Source: Brevundimonas sp. A19_0 (GTDB lineage: Bacteria > Pseudomonadota > Alphaproteobacteria > Caulobacterales > Caulobacteraceae). Taken from it: a DNA stretch of 64,000 nucleotides. Position numbers and translations under genes: made by a program. Where the stretch lies: positions 59,298-123,297 of the forward strand of contig NZ_JAGHQP010000007.1 of assembly GCF_017744255.1 (NCBI RefSeq). The letters are read 5' to 3'. A model generated the notes under the pieces. It was not told the origin of the DNA. It made no database searches and saw only the letters and a list, made by a program, of their open reading frames with translations. Positions 52,299 through 61,224 of this stretch are shown here, piece after piece; position 1 is the first letter of the stretch; each line of letters opens with the position of its first letter.

Positions 52299-52327
52299 AT
52301 GACAGCGCTGTCAGACTGTCGTTAAAT
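52299..52327 (+). promoter_or_regulatory. Candidate promoter of the TonB receptor, overlapped by operator
   Basis: ATGACA (5 of 6 to TTGACA) and TTAAAT (4 of 6 to TATAAT) are separated by exactly 17 bases. The -35 element is inside the operator palindrome, so repressor binding would block polymerase directly. Confidence 0.5.
52300..52313. promoter_or_regulatory. LacI operator palindrome 2 (between halogenase A and TonB receptor)
   Basis: Perfect TGACAGCGCTGTCA in the 118-base gap between two divergent genes; it could control both. Confidence 0.85.
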
Positions 52328-52350
52328 AGACATCTCCGAGGGGGGAAATC

Positions 52351-55300
52351 GTGGCTGTTATCCAATTGGGCCTGGGCGCCCCTGTGCGTGGACGTCTGCG
52401 CGGCCTGCTCTGCGGTGCTTCGGGTCTGGCTCTGGGGACGGTGCTCCTCGCCACCCCGGCGCAGGCCCAGGACGCAGCCGGGCAGGATCCCGAAGCGACC
52501 CAGGTCGAAGACATCATCGTCACCGGCATCCGGTCCAGCCTGCGCAATGCCCAGTCCATCAAACAGGACTCTGACGTCTTCGTGGACGCCATCAGCGCCG
52601 AAGACATCGGCGCCCTTCCTGACCGATCGGTGACCGAGGCGCTGCAGCGCGTGCCGGGCGTGTCCATCAGCCGCTTCGCCGGTGCCAACGACCCGGACCA
52701 CTTCTCGGTCGAGGGCTCGGGCGTCGTGGTCCGCGGCCTGACCTTTGTCCGTTCCGAGCTCAACGGCCGCGACACCTTTTCGGCCAACAACGGACGCGAC
52801 CTGTCCTTCGCCGACGTTCCCCCCGAGCTGCTGGGCAGCGTCGAGGTCTTCAAGAACGTCTCGGCCGACATGATCGAGGGCGGCATTGCCGGCACGGTCA
52901 ACCTGAACACGCGCCGTCCGTTCGACAGCCCTGGCCGAATGATGGCCCTGTCGGTTGAGGGCAACTACGGCGACCTGGAGCAGAAACTCACCCCGACAGT
53001 GTCGGCGCTGATCAGCGATCGCTGGGACACCGAGGCGGGTGAATTCGGCTTCATGCTCAGCGGCGTTTATTCCCAGCTCCAGTCGCGTTCCGACGGCCTT
53101 CAATCGCTGAACTACCGGCTCGACCAATCGACCAGCAGGGACCTGTGGACCCCCTCGGGTCTCGCTTTCCGGACCCAGTCCTTCGACCGCGAGCGGACGG
53201 GTCTGGCGGCGGCGGGCCAATGGCGCTCGAACGACCGCACCATGGAGGCCACGGTCCAGTATCTGCGATCCGAGTCCACCCAGGCATGGACCGAGAATGC
53301 GATCGAATCCATCGTCGACGACACAGGCAATCGGGTACCGCTACCGGGGACCACCTGGGAGTATGACGACGACGGTATCTTCACCAGCGGGATCATTACC
53401 TCGAACGCCGGATGGCGCTCGGCCGACCCGTCGGTGCCGCTCGAAGGCATCCAGCACAGCTTTGTCAAACGCGGCGTCGATCAGCGCTACGTCACCAGCG
53501 ACCTGGGCTTCAATCTGAAATGGTCGCCGACCGATCGTCTGCGGCTGAATTTCGATGGCCAGTATGTGGAGTCGACGGTCGAGAACACGGACTTCCAGAT
53601 CGCCAACTCCTTCTTCGCCATCGACGTCATCGACCTGACAGGCGACACGCCCACGCTTGGCCTGCTTCCGCCCAACGCTGGTGGCACGGGCGATATCGGC
53701 GCCTTCCTCGCGGACCCGTCCAACTACTACTGGCGCAATGCCATGGACCACAAGGAAGACAGTGAGGGCGACGAATATGCCTTCCGGGCCGACGGCGAAT
53801 ACGATCTCGACGCTGGCTGGCTGGACTCGGTCAAGGTCGGCGCGCGCTTTGCCGAGCGCGACCAGACCACCCGCAACTCGCTGTACAACTGGGGTGTGCT
53901 GTCGGAAATCTGGAATGGCGCCACCGGACCGGTCTGGCTGGACCAGGGCAGTGTCGGCACGCCTCGCCTGACGGGCGGCCTGGGCAATGCAGGCCTGTTC
54001 GACTTCTCGCCGATGGGCGTGCCGGTCACGGCCTTTGGCTACGCCGGCAATCCCGGAAGCGACTACGACGCCGCTGTCGCGTTCGCACTCGGCATCAATC
54101 AGATCTGGGGCGGCGGCGGATGGGTGCCGCTGAACATGCGCTCCAATGTCGTGCCGGGCACGGACTACACGGCCGGCGAGATCAATTCGACGAATGAACA
54201 GACGCGGGCGGCCTATGCCCTGATCAAGTTCAGCAATGATGCTGACCCTGTCTGGGGCGAAAGCGTCTCGATCAGCGGCAATGTCGGCATCCGCTACGTC
54301 GAGACCACCATTACGGCGGAGGGTGCGCTCAGCTTCCCGACTCAGGCCCAGGTCTTCTCGGGCGACTGCAGTACGCCCCCCGCGCCGGGCAGTTCCCTCC
54401 CCGCCTTCTGCCTGCTGACCCCGGCGGAGCAGGCCCGGGCCCTCGCCTTCGCGACCGGGGCCTCGATCCCCAATAATGCGGAGAACACGTACGACAACTG
54501 GCTGCCCAGCGTGAACATCAAGGTCGGGCTGACCCCCGAATTCCTGCTGCGGTTCGGCTATACAGAAGCGATCCGGCGGTCTGATCTCGGCCTGACCCGT
54601 AATCAGCTGCAAATCACGCCGCGCGTCGTCAACAACCAGTTCCTGGGTTTCGAGGCCCAGGCCGGCAACACCTTCCTCGAACCGATCCGGTCCCAACAGT
54701 TCGACCTGTCCGCGGAATGGTATTTCGCGCCGACCGGCTCACTGACGCTCGCCCTGTTCCACAAGTCACTGGAAGGCGTGATCACCAACGGCTTCTACGA
54801 GCGGACCCTGACCAACGGCGGGGAGACCTACGACGTCTATGTCCGGGGGCCCACGAACGCGTCCGAGGACGGCGAAATCCAGGGCTTCGAGCTGGCCTAT
54901 CAGCAGTTCTACGACTTCCTGCCCGGATGGTGGTCCGGCTTCGGCATCCAGGCCAACTACACCTATATCGACAGCTCGGGCGTGCCCCAGGAAAACCTGC
55001 AGGCCGACAAGGCCAATCCCGGTGGGACCGAACCGACCATCGACACCAGCCTGCTGCCTCTCGAGTCGCTGTCCGAGCATAACTTCAACTTCGCCGCCAT
55101 CTACGAAAACGACACGATCTCGGCCCGCCTCGCCTACAGCTGGCGATCCGAATATGTGTTGACGACGCGCGACGAAATCGTGCCGTTCGCGCCGATCTAT
55201 TCGGACGACACGGGCCAGCTGGACGCCTCGTTCTTCTACACGGTCAACCCCACCTTCAAGGTCGGTATCCAGGGCGTGAACCTGCTGGACGAGACCACCC

Positions 55301-55398
55301 GCACCTTCCAGGTGCTGGACGACCAACTGCTGAAGGCGCCAAGGTCGTGGTTCAAGAACGACCGCCGCTTCTCCTTCGTGGTGCGGGCGACCTTCTAG
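52351..55398 (+). CDS. TonB-dependent receptor for oligosaccharide uptake
   Basis: A 1015-residue outer-membrane receptor with a signal peptide (residues 1-39, ending ATPAQA), a TonB-box-like segment EDIIVTGIRSSLRNA and a plug domain (RSVTEALQRVPGVSISRFAG, then VVRGLTFVRSELNGR). The remaining residues are a 22-strand-type barrel ending in Phe (FVVRATF). The size and the RSSLRNAQSIKQDS block are those of the Caulobacter/Xanthomonas carbohydrate receptors often annotated as OAR-like or FecA-like. No SusD-like lipoprotein is present. The start is GTG with GGGGGGAA upstream. It is expected to take up oligosaccharides released by the locus' GH5 enzyme, with specificity inferred from context. Confidence 0.92.
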   Translation: MAVIQLGLGAPVRGRLRGLLCGASGLALGTVLLATPAQAQDAAGQDPEATQVEDIIVTGIRSSLRNAQSIKQDSDVFVDAISAEDIGALPDRSVTEALQRVPGVSISRFAGANDPDHFSVEGSGVVVRGLTFVRSELNGRDTFSANNGRDLSFADVPPELLGSVEVFKNVSADMIEGGIAGTVNLNTRRPFDSPGRMMALSVEGNYGDLEQKLTPTVSALISDRWDTEAGEFGFMLSGVYSQLQSRSDGLQSLNYRLDQSTSRDLWTPSGLAFRTQSFDRERTGLAAAGQWRSNDRTMEATVQYLRSESTQAWTENAIESIVDDTGNRVPLPGTTWEYDDDGIFTSGIITSNAGWRSADPSVPLEGIQHSFVKRGVDQRYVTSDLGFNLKWSPTDRLRLNFDGQYVESTVENTDFQIANSFFAIDVIDLTGDTPTLGLLPPNAGGTGDIGAFLADPSNYYWRNAMDHKEDSEGDEYAFRADGEYDLDAGWLDSVKVGARFAERDQTTRNSLYNWGVLSEIWNGATGPVWLDQGSVGTPRLTGGLGNAGLFDFSPMGVPVTAFGYAGNPGSDYDAAVAFALGINQIWGGGGWVPLNMRSNVVPGTDYTAGEINSTNEQTRAAYALIKFSNDADPVWGESVSISGNVGIRYVETTITAEGALSFPTQAQVFSGDCSTPPAPGSSLPAFCLLTPAEQARALAFATGASIPNNAENTYDNWLPSVNIKVGLTPEFLLRFGYTEAIRRSDLGLTRNQLQITPRVVNNQFLGFEAQAGNTFLEPIRSQQFDLSAEWYFAPTGSLTLALFHKSLEGVITNGFYERTLTNGGETYDVYVRGPTNASEDGEIQGFELAYQQFYDFLPGWWSGFGIQANYTYIDSSGVPQENLQADKANPGGTEPTIDTSLLPLESLSEHNFNFAAIYENDTISARLAYSWRSEYVLTTRDEIVPFAPIYSDDTGQLDASFFYTVNPTFKVGIQGVNLLDETTRTFQVLDDQLLKAPRSWFKNDRRFSFVVRATF

Positions 55399-55486
55399 AG
55401 CGGAAGCGGGCGCGCCGGCCCCCGTGGTCGGCGTGCCCCGTCGTCCTGTTTTCAGCGCCCGGACAGGGCGCCGAGCAGGAAGGCCC

Positions 55487-55524
55487 TCAGGGTCCGCGCA
55501 GTATCCTGGCTGAGCGGACCCTGA
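55487..55524. terminator. 11-bp inverted repeat after TonB receptor gene
   Basis: TCAGGGTCCGC (55487-55497) is the exact reverse complement of GCGGACCCTGA (55514-55524), with a 16-base loop. Lacks a T run; possibly terminates or protects the receptor transcript. Confidence 0.45.
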
Positions 55525-55671
55525 ATGCCGTGAGCGTGCGGGCGAGCGTATGCTCGACGGCGGGCCAATGTGCAACGCAGCCGCGCAGCACGACGGGTTA
55601 AGCGGAGGCTCGCGCTATGGCGAGAGCGAAACTGCCGTCAGATGTATTCACTGCCATCACGGGATGAGCCT

Positions 55672-55685
55672 TGACAGCGCTGTCC
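55672..55685. promoter_or_regulatory. LacI operator 3 (one mismatch, upstream of MFS gene)
   Basis: TGACAGCGCTGTCC matches 13 of 14 operator bases; only the last differs. It lies 60-73 bases before the start of the MFS gene and thus covers the MFS-halogenase B-halogenase C operon. The preceding T makes TTGACA, a possible -35 element. Confidence 0.75.
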
Positions 55686-55744
55686 GAAGACGGCGCACTA
55701 TGCCCGGAGAGCCTTGCGTTAGACAGGGTGCGGGAGGCGAAAGA

Positions 55745-57040
55745 TTGCAAATGGACGGTGCGAAGTTGCATAGCGGCACCGCAGCAATGACAGTGCCCAC
55801 CGCGATGCCCGTTGATCACATCCCAAAGCCGTCGGACGGTGCGGTGACCGGCGGGTTCATTGCCCTTTACACCCTGGCCCAGATCGGCGCCTTCGTCGCC
55901 TTCATCCCGATGCTGAATCTGCTTCTGCCGCTCAAGGCCGAGGCTGTTGATCTGTCAGGCAAGGCCGTGCTGCTCAGCCAGGTCATGGTGATCGGCGCCG
56001 TCGTGGCCGGGTTCGCCAATCTGGCGGCCGGCGTTATCAGCGACGGGACACGAGGGCCGTGGGGGCGGCGCAGGCCCTGGATTGCCGGCGGGGCTGTCGC
56101 CGTCGCCGCCGCCCACGGACTCGTCTATCTGGCGGACGGCCTCTGGAGCCTGATTGCCGCCGTCGTGGCGTTCCAGATCGCCCTCAATCTGATGTTTGGC
56201 CCGCTGAACGCCGTGCTGGCTGACCGGGTGCCGGACCAGCAGAAGGGCACCGTCTCCGCACTCCAGGGGCTCGCGCTCCCGACGGCGGGGCTGTTTTCCG
56301 CCGTGGTCCTGGCCATCGCCCTGGGCGGGCTAGCAGAGCGGTTCCTGATCACGGCCCTGGCCGTTCCGCTGCTGGTTCTCCCCTTTGCCCTGCTGGTGCC
56401 GGATCATAGCGAAGCCGGCCTTCCCGCCACGCGGCCCCGGTTGAGCCTGGGGGTCCTGACCGACCGGGACTTCCGACTGGCGTTTACCTCCCGCCTGCTG
56501 GTGCAGGTCAGCATCACCCTTAATGTCCTGTATCTGCTGTTCTACCTCCAGGACGTGGCAACCCTGCCGAACGCGTCCGCCGCCACGGCGGAAACGGCCT
56601 TCGGCTGGCTCATGACCGCCGGGACCCTCGGCGGGCTGATCTTCGGATTCATCGGGGGCATACTTTCAGACCGCACGCGGCGACGCCGGGTGCTCGTCAT
56701 GAGCGGGGGCGTTCTGATGGCGATGGGGGCGGGCCTGATGGTGGCACAGCCGGTATGGCCGGGCCCCCTCCTGGCCCAGATCGTGTTCGGGATCGGCCTC
56801 GGCCTCTATTCGACCGTCGACATCGCTCTCGTCGCGGAGGTGCTGCCCGATCGGTCGAGCGCCGGCCGGGATCTGGGCGTGATGAATCTGGCCATCACCG
56901 TGCCCCAGATCGCCGCCCCGCTGATTGGCCTGGGCGTGCTCCTCGCCTTCGGCGGCGAGCTCCGATGGGTCTTCGCGATTTCGGCGGTCTTTGCATTTGT
57001 GGGCGCAATCGCGGTCATGGGTATCCGGAGAGTCCGATGA
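55745..57040 (+). CDS. MFS sugar transporter, GPH/SLC45-like
   Basis: A 431-residue twelve-helix major facilitator. The loop motif DGTRGPWGRRRPWIAGG is typical of the glycoside-pentoside-hexuronide/sucrose-type (SLC45-like) porters, supporting disaccharide-proton uptake across the inner membrane. A TTG at 55745 lies seven bases after GGGAGG and gives MQMDGAKLH; the ATG at 55751 is an alternative. The ORF is open further upstream, past the operator, so a start there is unlikely. Stop overlaps halogenase B as ATGA, making one operon. Confidence 0.85.
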   Translation: MQMDGAKLHSGTAAMTVPTAMPVDHIPKPSDGAVTGGFIALYTLAQIGAFVAFIPMLNLLLPLKAEAVDLSGKAVLLSQVMVIGAVVAGFANLAAGVISDGTRGPWGRRRPWIAGGAVAVAAAHGLVYLADGLWSLIAAVVAFQIALNLMFGPLNAVLADRVPDQQKGTVSALQGLALPTAGLFSAVVLAIALGGLAERFLITALAVPLLVLPFALLVPDHSEAGLPATRPRLSLGVLTDRDFRLAFTSRLLVQVSITLNVLYLLFYLQDVATLPNASAATAETAFGWLMTAGTLGGLIFGFIGGILSDRTRRRRVLVMSGGVLMAMGAGLMVAQPVWPGPLLAQIVFGIGLGLYSTVDIALVAEVLPDRSSAGRDLGVMNLAITVPQIAAPLIGLGVLLAFGGELRWVFAISAVFAFVGAIAVMGIRRVR

Positions 57041-58557
57041 CCGGCCGCAGCATTCGGCGTGTGGTGATTGTCGGCGGCGGTACGGCGGGCTGGATGACGG
57101 CCGCGGCCCTGGCCCGCCTGGTCAAAACCCCCGACGTTTCGATCCAGCTGATCGAGTCGGCGGAAATCGGGACGGTGGGCGTCGGGGAGTCCACCCTGCC
57201 CCACATCCGGGCCTTCAACGAGCGCCTTGGCATTGACGAAGCCGAGTTCATGAAGGCCACCCGGGCGACGTTCAAACTGGGGATCCAGTTCGAGGACTGG
57301 GGCCGCATCGGCGACCGCTACATTCACCCCTTCGGCGACTACGGCATGCCGGGGGGCGATGCGCCCTTCCATCACTACTGGCTCAAGGCGAGCGCTGAAG
57401 CCGACGTCGGGCCGATCGACGACTATTCCCTGCCCATCGTCGCGGCGCGGGAAGGACGGTTCGCGCCCCCGTCCGGCAACGCGCGGTCCCTGATGTCGAC
57501 CTATGGCTATGCCTATCAGCTGGATGCGTCTCTCTACGCCCGCTTTCTGCGCACCCTGTCCGAGGGGGAAGGCGTCGAGCGGCTCGAGGGTCGCATCGTC
57601 GGAACCCGACAAGACGCTGAAAACGGCCTGATCACAGGGGTCGAGATGGAGAGCGGCTCGATCGTCGAAGGGGATCTGTTCGTCGACTGCTCCGGATTCC
57701 GCGGCCTGCTGATCGAGCAGGTGTTGAACGCCGGCTTTCGCGACTGGTCACACTGGTTGCCGTGCGATCGGGCAGTCGCCATTCCGTGTGCCACCGATCA
57801 GGCCACTGTGCCCTACACCCGCGCCCGCGCGCTGGAGGCCGGCTGGCAGTTCCGCATTCCGCTGCAGCACCGGGTCGGCAACGGCTACGTCTACTGCAGC
57901 GCCTTCCTGAGCCCCGATGCCGCCACGGAGCGCCTGACCGGCCTGCTGGAAGGCGCGCCGCTGAACACGCCGAACCACTTGCGGTTCACCGCCGGCCAGC
58001 GGCGACGGACGTGGATCGGAAACTGCGTTGCCATCGGCCTGTCGGGCGGGTTCATCGAACCGCTGGAGTCGACCAGCATCTATCTGATCCAGCAGGGTAT
58101 CACCCAGCTGATCGCCCTGTGGCCCGACCGCGACTTCGCGCCCAAGGCCATCGACGAATACAATCGCTGGATGGATCTGGAATTCGAGCGGATCCGCGAC
58201 TTCATCATCCTGCATTACTGCGCCACGGAACGGGACGATTCCGGGCTGTGGAACCACGTCCGCACCATGACCCTGCCCGACAGCCTGTCGGCGAAGCTGG
58301 AGCTGTGGCGCGAAGGGGGCGTGGTGCAGGAGTATCGCGACGGCCTGTTCCTTCACCCGAGCTGGGTCGCCGTCTATCTGGGACAGCGGGTGCGCCCCGC
58401 ACGCTGGCACCCGCTGGCGGACCGTCGGGAGACGGCCCAGCTGATCCCGGCGCTGGCCCGACTACGCCAGACCGTGGCCTCGGCCGCCGCGAGTCTGCCG
58501 ACACAGGACGCCTATATCGCCGGCTATTGCGACTGGCGCACCCTGGAGGCTTCATGA
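57037..58557 (+). CDS. Tryptophan-halogenase-like FAD protein B
   Basis: A 506-residue flavin-dependent halogenase-type protein. FAD motif [14 protein letters not shown], Lys80 in [23 protein letters not shown] with Glu341/Glu344. The GWxWxIP motif is changed: it reads [12 protein letters not shown], with Phe in place of the second Trp, while proteins A and C keep Trp. The motif is thought to keep the flavin intermediate from acting as a monooxygenase, so a change might alter function; that is inference. It overlaps the MFS gene and protein C gene by ATGA at both ends, so the three are co-translated. Confidence 0.9.
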   Translation: MTGRSIRRVVIVGGGTAGWMTAAALARLVKTPDVSIQLIESAEIGTVGVGESTLPHIRAFNERLGIDEAEFMKATRATFKLGIQFEDWGRIGDRYIHPFGDYGMPGGDAPFHHYWLKASAEADVGPIDDYSLPIVAAREGRFAPPSGNARSLMSTYGYAYQLDASLYARFLRTLSEGEGVERLEGRIVGTRQDAENGLITGVEMESGSIVEGDLFVDCSGFRGLLIEQVLNAGFRDWSHWLPCDRAVAIPCATDQATVPYTRARALEAGWQFRIPLQHRVGNGYVYCSAFLSPDAATERLTGLLEGAPLNTPNHLRFTAGQRRRTWIGNCVAIGLSGGFIEPLESTSIYLIQQGITQLIALWPDRDFAPKAIDEYNRWMDLEFERIRDFIILHYCATERDDSGLWNHVRTMTLPDSLSAKLELWREGGVVQEYRDGLFLHPSWVAVYLGQRVRPARWHPLADRRETAQLIPALARLRQTVASAAASLPTQDAYIAGYCDWRTLEAS

Positions 58558-60083
58558 GTCCGCCCCCCTCCGGTCACCCGGCCCGCATCCGCAGCGTATG
58601 CGTCGTCGGTGGCGGCACCGCCGGCTGGATGACCGCGGCAGCCCTCGCCAAGGTGCTTGGGCCCCACTACGCCGAGATTACCCTGGTCGAATCCGATGAG
58701 ATCGGCATCGTCGGCGTCGGCGAGGCGACGATCCCCCAGATCCGCCTGTTCAATCAGATGCTGGGGCTGGATGACGACGCGTTCGTCCGCCGCACCCACG
58801 GCAGCTTCAAGCTGGGCATCGAATTTGTGGACTGGGGCAAGCCGGGCGACCGCTACATTCACCCCTTTGGCCGCTATGGCATCGATATGGCCGGCGTGTC
58901 CTTCCACGCCTTCTATCTGAAGGGCCGGATGCTGGGCGAGACGCACGATCTGGCGCGCTATTCACTGGAGGCGTCGGCCGCCCGGGCCAACCGCTTCATG
59001 CGCTCGATCAGCGCCGGCAAGTCGCCGCTGTCCAACATCGCCTATGCCTATCATTTCGACGCGGGCCTCTACGCCCGCTATCTGCGCGAATATGCCGAGG
59101 CGCGAGGCGTGCGGCGTGTCGAGGGGCGCATTGTCGACGTCGCGATGCGACCCGCCGACGGCTTTGTCGAGAGCGTTGCGCTGCAGGATGACCGGCGGAT
59201 CGAGGCCGATCTGTTCATCGACTGCTCCGGCTTCCGCGGCCTGCTGATCGAACAGGCCCTGCAGACCGGATACGAGGACTGGTCGCGCTGGCTGCCCTGC
59301 GATCGCGCCCTCGCCGTACCCTGCGAGAGCGCGGGCGAACTGACGCCCTACACCCGTTCGACGGCGCGCGAGGCCGGCTGGCAATGGCGTATTCCGCTGC
59401 AGCATCGGATCGGCAACGGCTACGTCTATTGCAGCCGCCACCTGTCGGATGATGAGGCCGCCTCGACCCTGCTGGCCAATCTGGACGGAAAACCGCTGGC
59501 CGATCCCCGCCCGATCCGCTTCACGACCGGGCGACGCAAGGCCTTCTGGAACCGCAACGTCGTCGCGCTCGGTCTCGCCTCGGGGTTCATGGAACCTCTG
59601 GAGTCGACAAGCATCCACATGATCCAGAGCGGTATCGCCCACCTGCTGACCATGTTCCCCGACCGGGGCTTCGACCCGGCCGAGATCGCTCGCTACAACC
59701 GCGTGATCGGCGAGGAATATGTCCGCATCCGCGACTTTCTGGTGCTGCACTATCACGCCAACCAGCGCCCCGGCGACTTCTGGGCCCAGATGCGCGGCAT
59801 GGAAATCCCCGATGGCCTGCGGGAAAAGTACGAGCTCTATCGGGCCCGGGGCCGGATCTATCGCGAGAATGATGAGCTGTTCAGCGAGACCAGCTGGTTC
59901 GCCGTCATGGCCGGCCAGAACCTGTGGCCGGCAACCTATGACCCGGTGGCCGACGTGCTGACCGATGCGGAGACCCTGGAGCGGCTGGCCGGCGCGCGCG
60001 GCGTCTATGATGCCTGCCTGGCCCAGATGCCGGACCATGCCGATTTTATCGCCCGCAACTGCGCGATGGCTGCTGCAGCCTAG
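58554..60083 (+). CDS. Tryptophan-halogenase-like FAD protein C
   Basis: A 509-residue halogenase-type flavoprotein. [26 protein letters not shown], Lys86 in [25 protein letters not shown] and [10 protein letters not shown] are all intact. It resembles protein A more than protein B in the motifs ([25 protein letters not shown]). Tandem placement suggests the two enzymes work on related or successive substrates, or as a pair. No flavin reductase gene that would supply FADH2 is visible in the window. It converges on the GH5 gene with stop codons overlapping as CTAG. Confidence 0.9.
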   Translation: MSPPPSGHPARIRSVCVVGGGTAGWMTAAALAKVLGPHYAEITLVESDEIGIVGVGEATIPQIRLFNQMLGLDDDAFVRRTHGSFKLGIEFVDWGKPGDRYIHPFGRYGIDMAGVSFHAFYLKGRMLGETHDLARYSLEASAARANRFMRSISAGKSPLSNIAYAYHFDAGLYARYLREYAEARGVRRVEGRIVDVAMRPADGFVESVALQDDRRIEADLFIDCSGFRGLLIEQALQTGYEDWSRWLPCDRALAVPCESAGELTPYTRSTAREAGWQWRIPLQHRIGNGYVYCSRHLSDDEAASTLLANLDGKPLADPRPIRFTTGRRKAFWNRNVVALGLASGFMEPLESTSIHMIQSGIAHLLTMFPDRGFDPAEIARYNRVIGEEYVRIRDFLVLHYHANQRPGDFWAQMRGMEIPDGLREKYELYRARGRIYRENDELFSETSWFAVMAGQNLWPATYDPVADVLTDAETLERLAGARGVYDACLAQMPDHADFIARNCAMAAAA

Positions 60084-61051
60084 GGGTTCATCTCACGCAG
60101 CATCCGGCGAACGAGCTGACCGGACGGGCTGATCATGTCGTCGGTCCAGCCCCCCTGCCCTGACGCGCCCGGCATCAGCGCCGCCGATGTTTCGTCCTTG
60201 TCCGTGATCGACCAGTTCAGGTGGCTGATGCCGTGGGTCTCCATGAAGTCCCACCACAGCCGGGTCTCTGCTTCATCGAGAATGCCGTTTCCGCTCGCCT
60301 CGCTGGTACCCCATTCGGTGACGAACAGGGGGGCGCCCAGCTCCATCGCCTTCAACGCCTTGTCACGCAGTTCCTGGCGATGGGTGCCGGCATAGAAATG
60401 CAGGGTGTAGGCGACATTGGAAAACGGCAGCGGGTCGGCGGCGGCGATGTCCACGTCCTGCGACCATGACGGTGTCCCGGCGATGATCAGGTTGTCGGGA
60501 TCAACGGCGCGAATGGCCGGGATCACGACCATGTGGAACGGCTTGACCACCTCGGCCCAGCCGTGGGTGTTGAGCGGCTCGTTGTAGACTTCATAGATGA
60601 TGTTGGGGTGCTGCCCGTATTTGGCGGCGATCCGGGCGAAGAAGGCCGCGGCGGCCTCTGGATGCGGCTCATGCGCATGCCAGTCGACGATGACGTAAAG
60701 GCCTTCGGCGAGAGCGGCTTCGATGACGGTCTCTGTCCGGGCCATCTCCTGTTCCGGATTGGCCAGATAGCCGTCGTGGTCGACCGCGATCGCGGCGCGG
60801 ACCACCGTCACGTTCCAGTCCGACTTCAGATGGGCCACGGCTTCTGCGTTGTAGAACTGCCCGCCCCACTGGCTCCAGAACAGCGACATGCCCCGCAGAA
60901 CGACCAGAGCCCCGCTCTGGTCCACGACCCGCCCACCCTCGATCCGCAGGGCGCCGTGACGCTCTACGGGGGTCTGCGACAGGGCACAGCCAGCGAACAG
61001 CAGCGTCGAGACGCCAGCGACGAGGGTGAACAGTGTGCGAAGAAATGCCAT
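60080..61051 (-). CDS. GH5 endo-glucanase lipoprotein
   Basis: A 323-residue cellulase-fold enzyme of glycoside hydrolase family 5. Acid/base Glu158 is in YEVYNEPL and nucleophile Glu246 in [17 protein letters not shown] lies in the WHAH block. The signal peptide ends in LFAGC, so Cys22 is lipidated and the enzyme is probably attached to the outer membrane, near the TonB receptor. It resembles the beta-1,4-endoglucanases (Cel5) that act on cello-oligosaccharides. ATG 61051 has AGGTGGGG upstream; the longer ORF from 61186 would include the operator. Confidence 0.92.
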   Translation of the reverse strand: MAFLRTLFTLVAGVSTLLFAGCALSQTPVERHGALRIEGGRVVDQSGALVVLRGMSLFWSQWGGQFYNAEAVAHLKSDWNVTVVRAAIAVDHDGYLANPEQEMARTETVIEAALAEGLYVIVDWHAHEPHPEAAAAFFARIAAKYGQHPNIIYEVYNEPLNTHGWAEVVKPFHMVVIPAIRAVDPDNLIIAGTPSWSQDVDIAAADPLPFSNVAYTLHFYAGTHRQELRDKALKAMELGAPLFVTEWGTSEASGNGILDEAETRLWWDFMETHGISHLNWSITDKDETSAALMPGASGQGGWTDDMISPSGQLVRRMLREMNP

Positions 61052-61065
61052 GCCCCACCTTTGTT

Positions 61066-61079
61066 TGACAGCGCTGTCA
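61066..61079. promoter_or_regulatory. LacI operator palindrome 4 (upstream of GH5 gene)
   Basis: Perfect TGACAGCGCTGTCA, only 15 bases before the GH5 ATG and so covering the transcription start or early leader. On the reverse strand TTGACT is placed just upstream of it, making a likely -35 element. It also lies 146 bases before the divergent antiporter gene. Confidence 0.85.
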
Positions 61080-61224
61080 GTCAAGTCAAATCTCTCATTT
61101 GGACGGCCTGGCCCGTTCACTTCGGGTTGCAGGGACAATAGAGGCCCGCAGGGTCCGGGGAAATACAGAAGCAGGATCATACGCATTCCTGACCTTGCAT
61201 GGGCTGACGGACGGGAACGCCGAC

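Larger units (their letters stand above)
55399..55744. other. Intergenic region between TonB receptor and MFS gene
   Basis: This 346-base gap has no convincing gene. It contains two hairpins after the receptor gene (GCGCCC/GGGCGC near 55454-55470 and an 11-base stem at 55487-55524) and then the third operator at 55672. GGGAGG at 55732 is the ribosome site of the downstream MFS gene. Confidence 0.7.
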
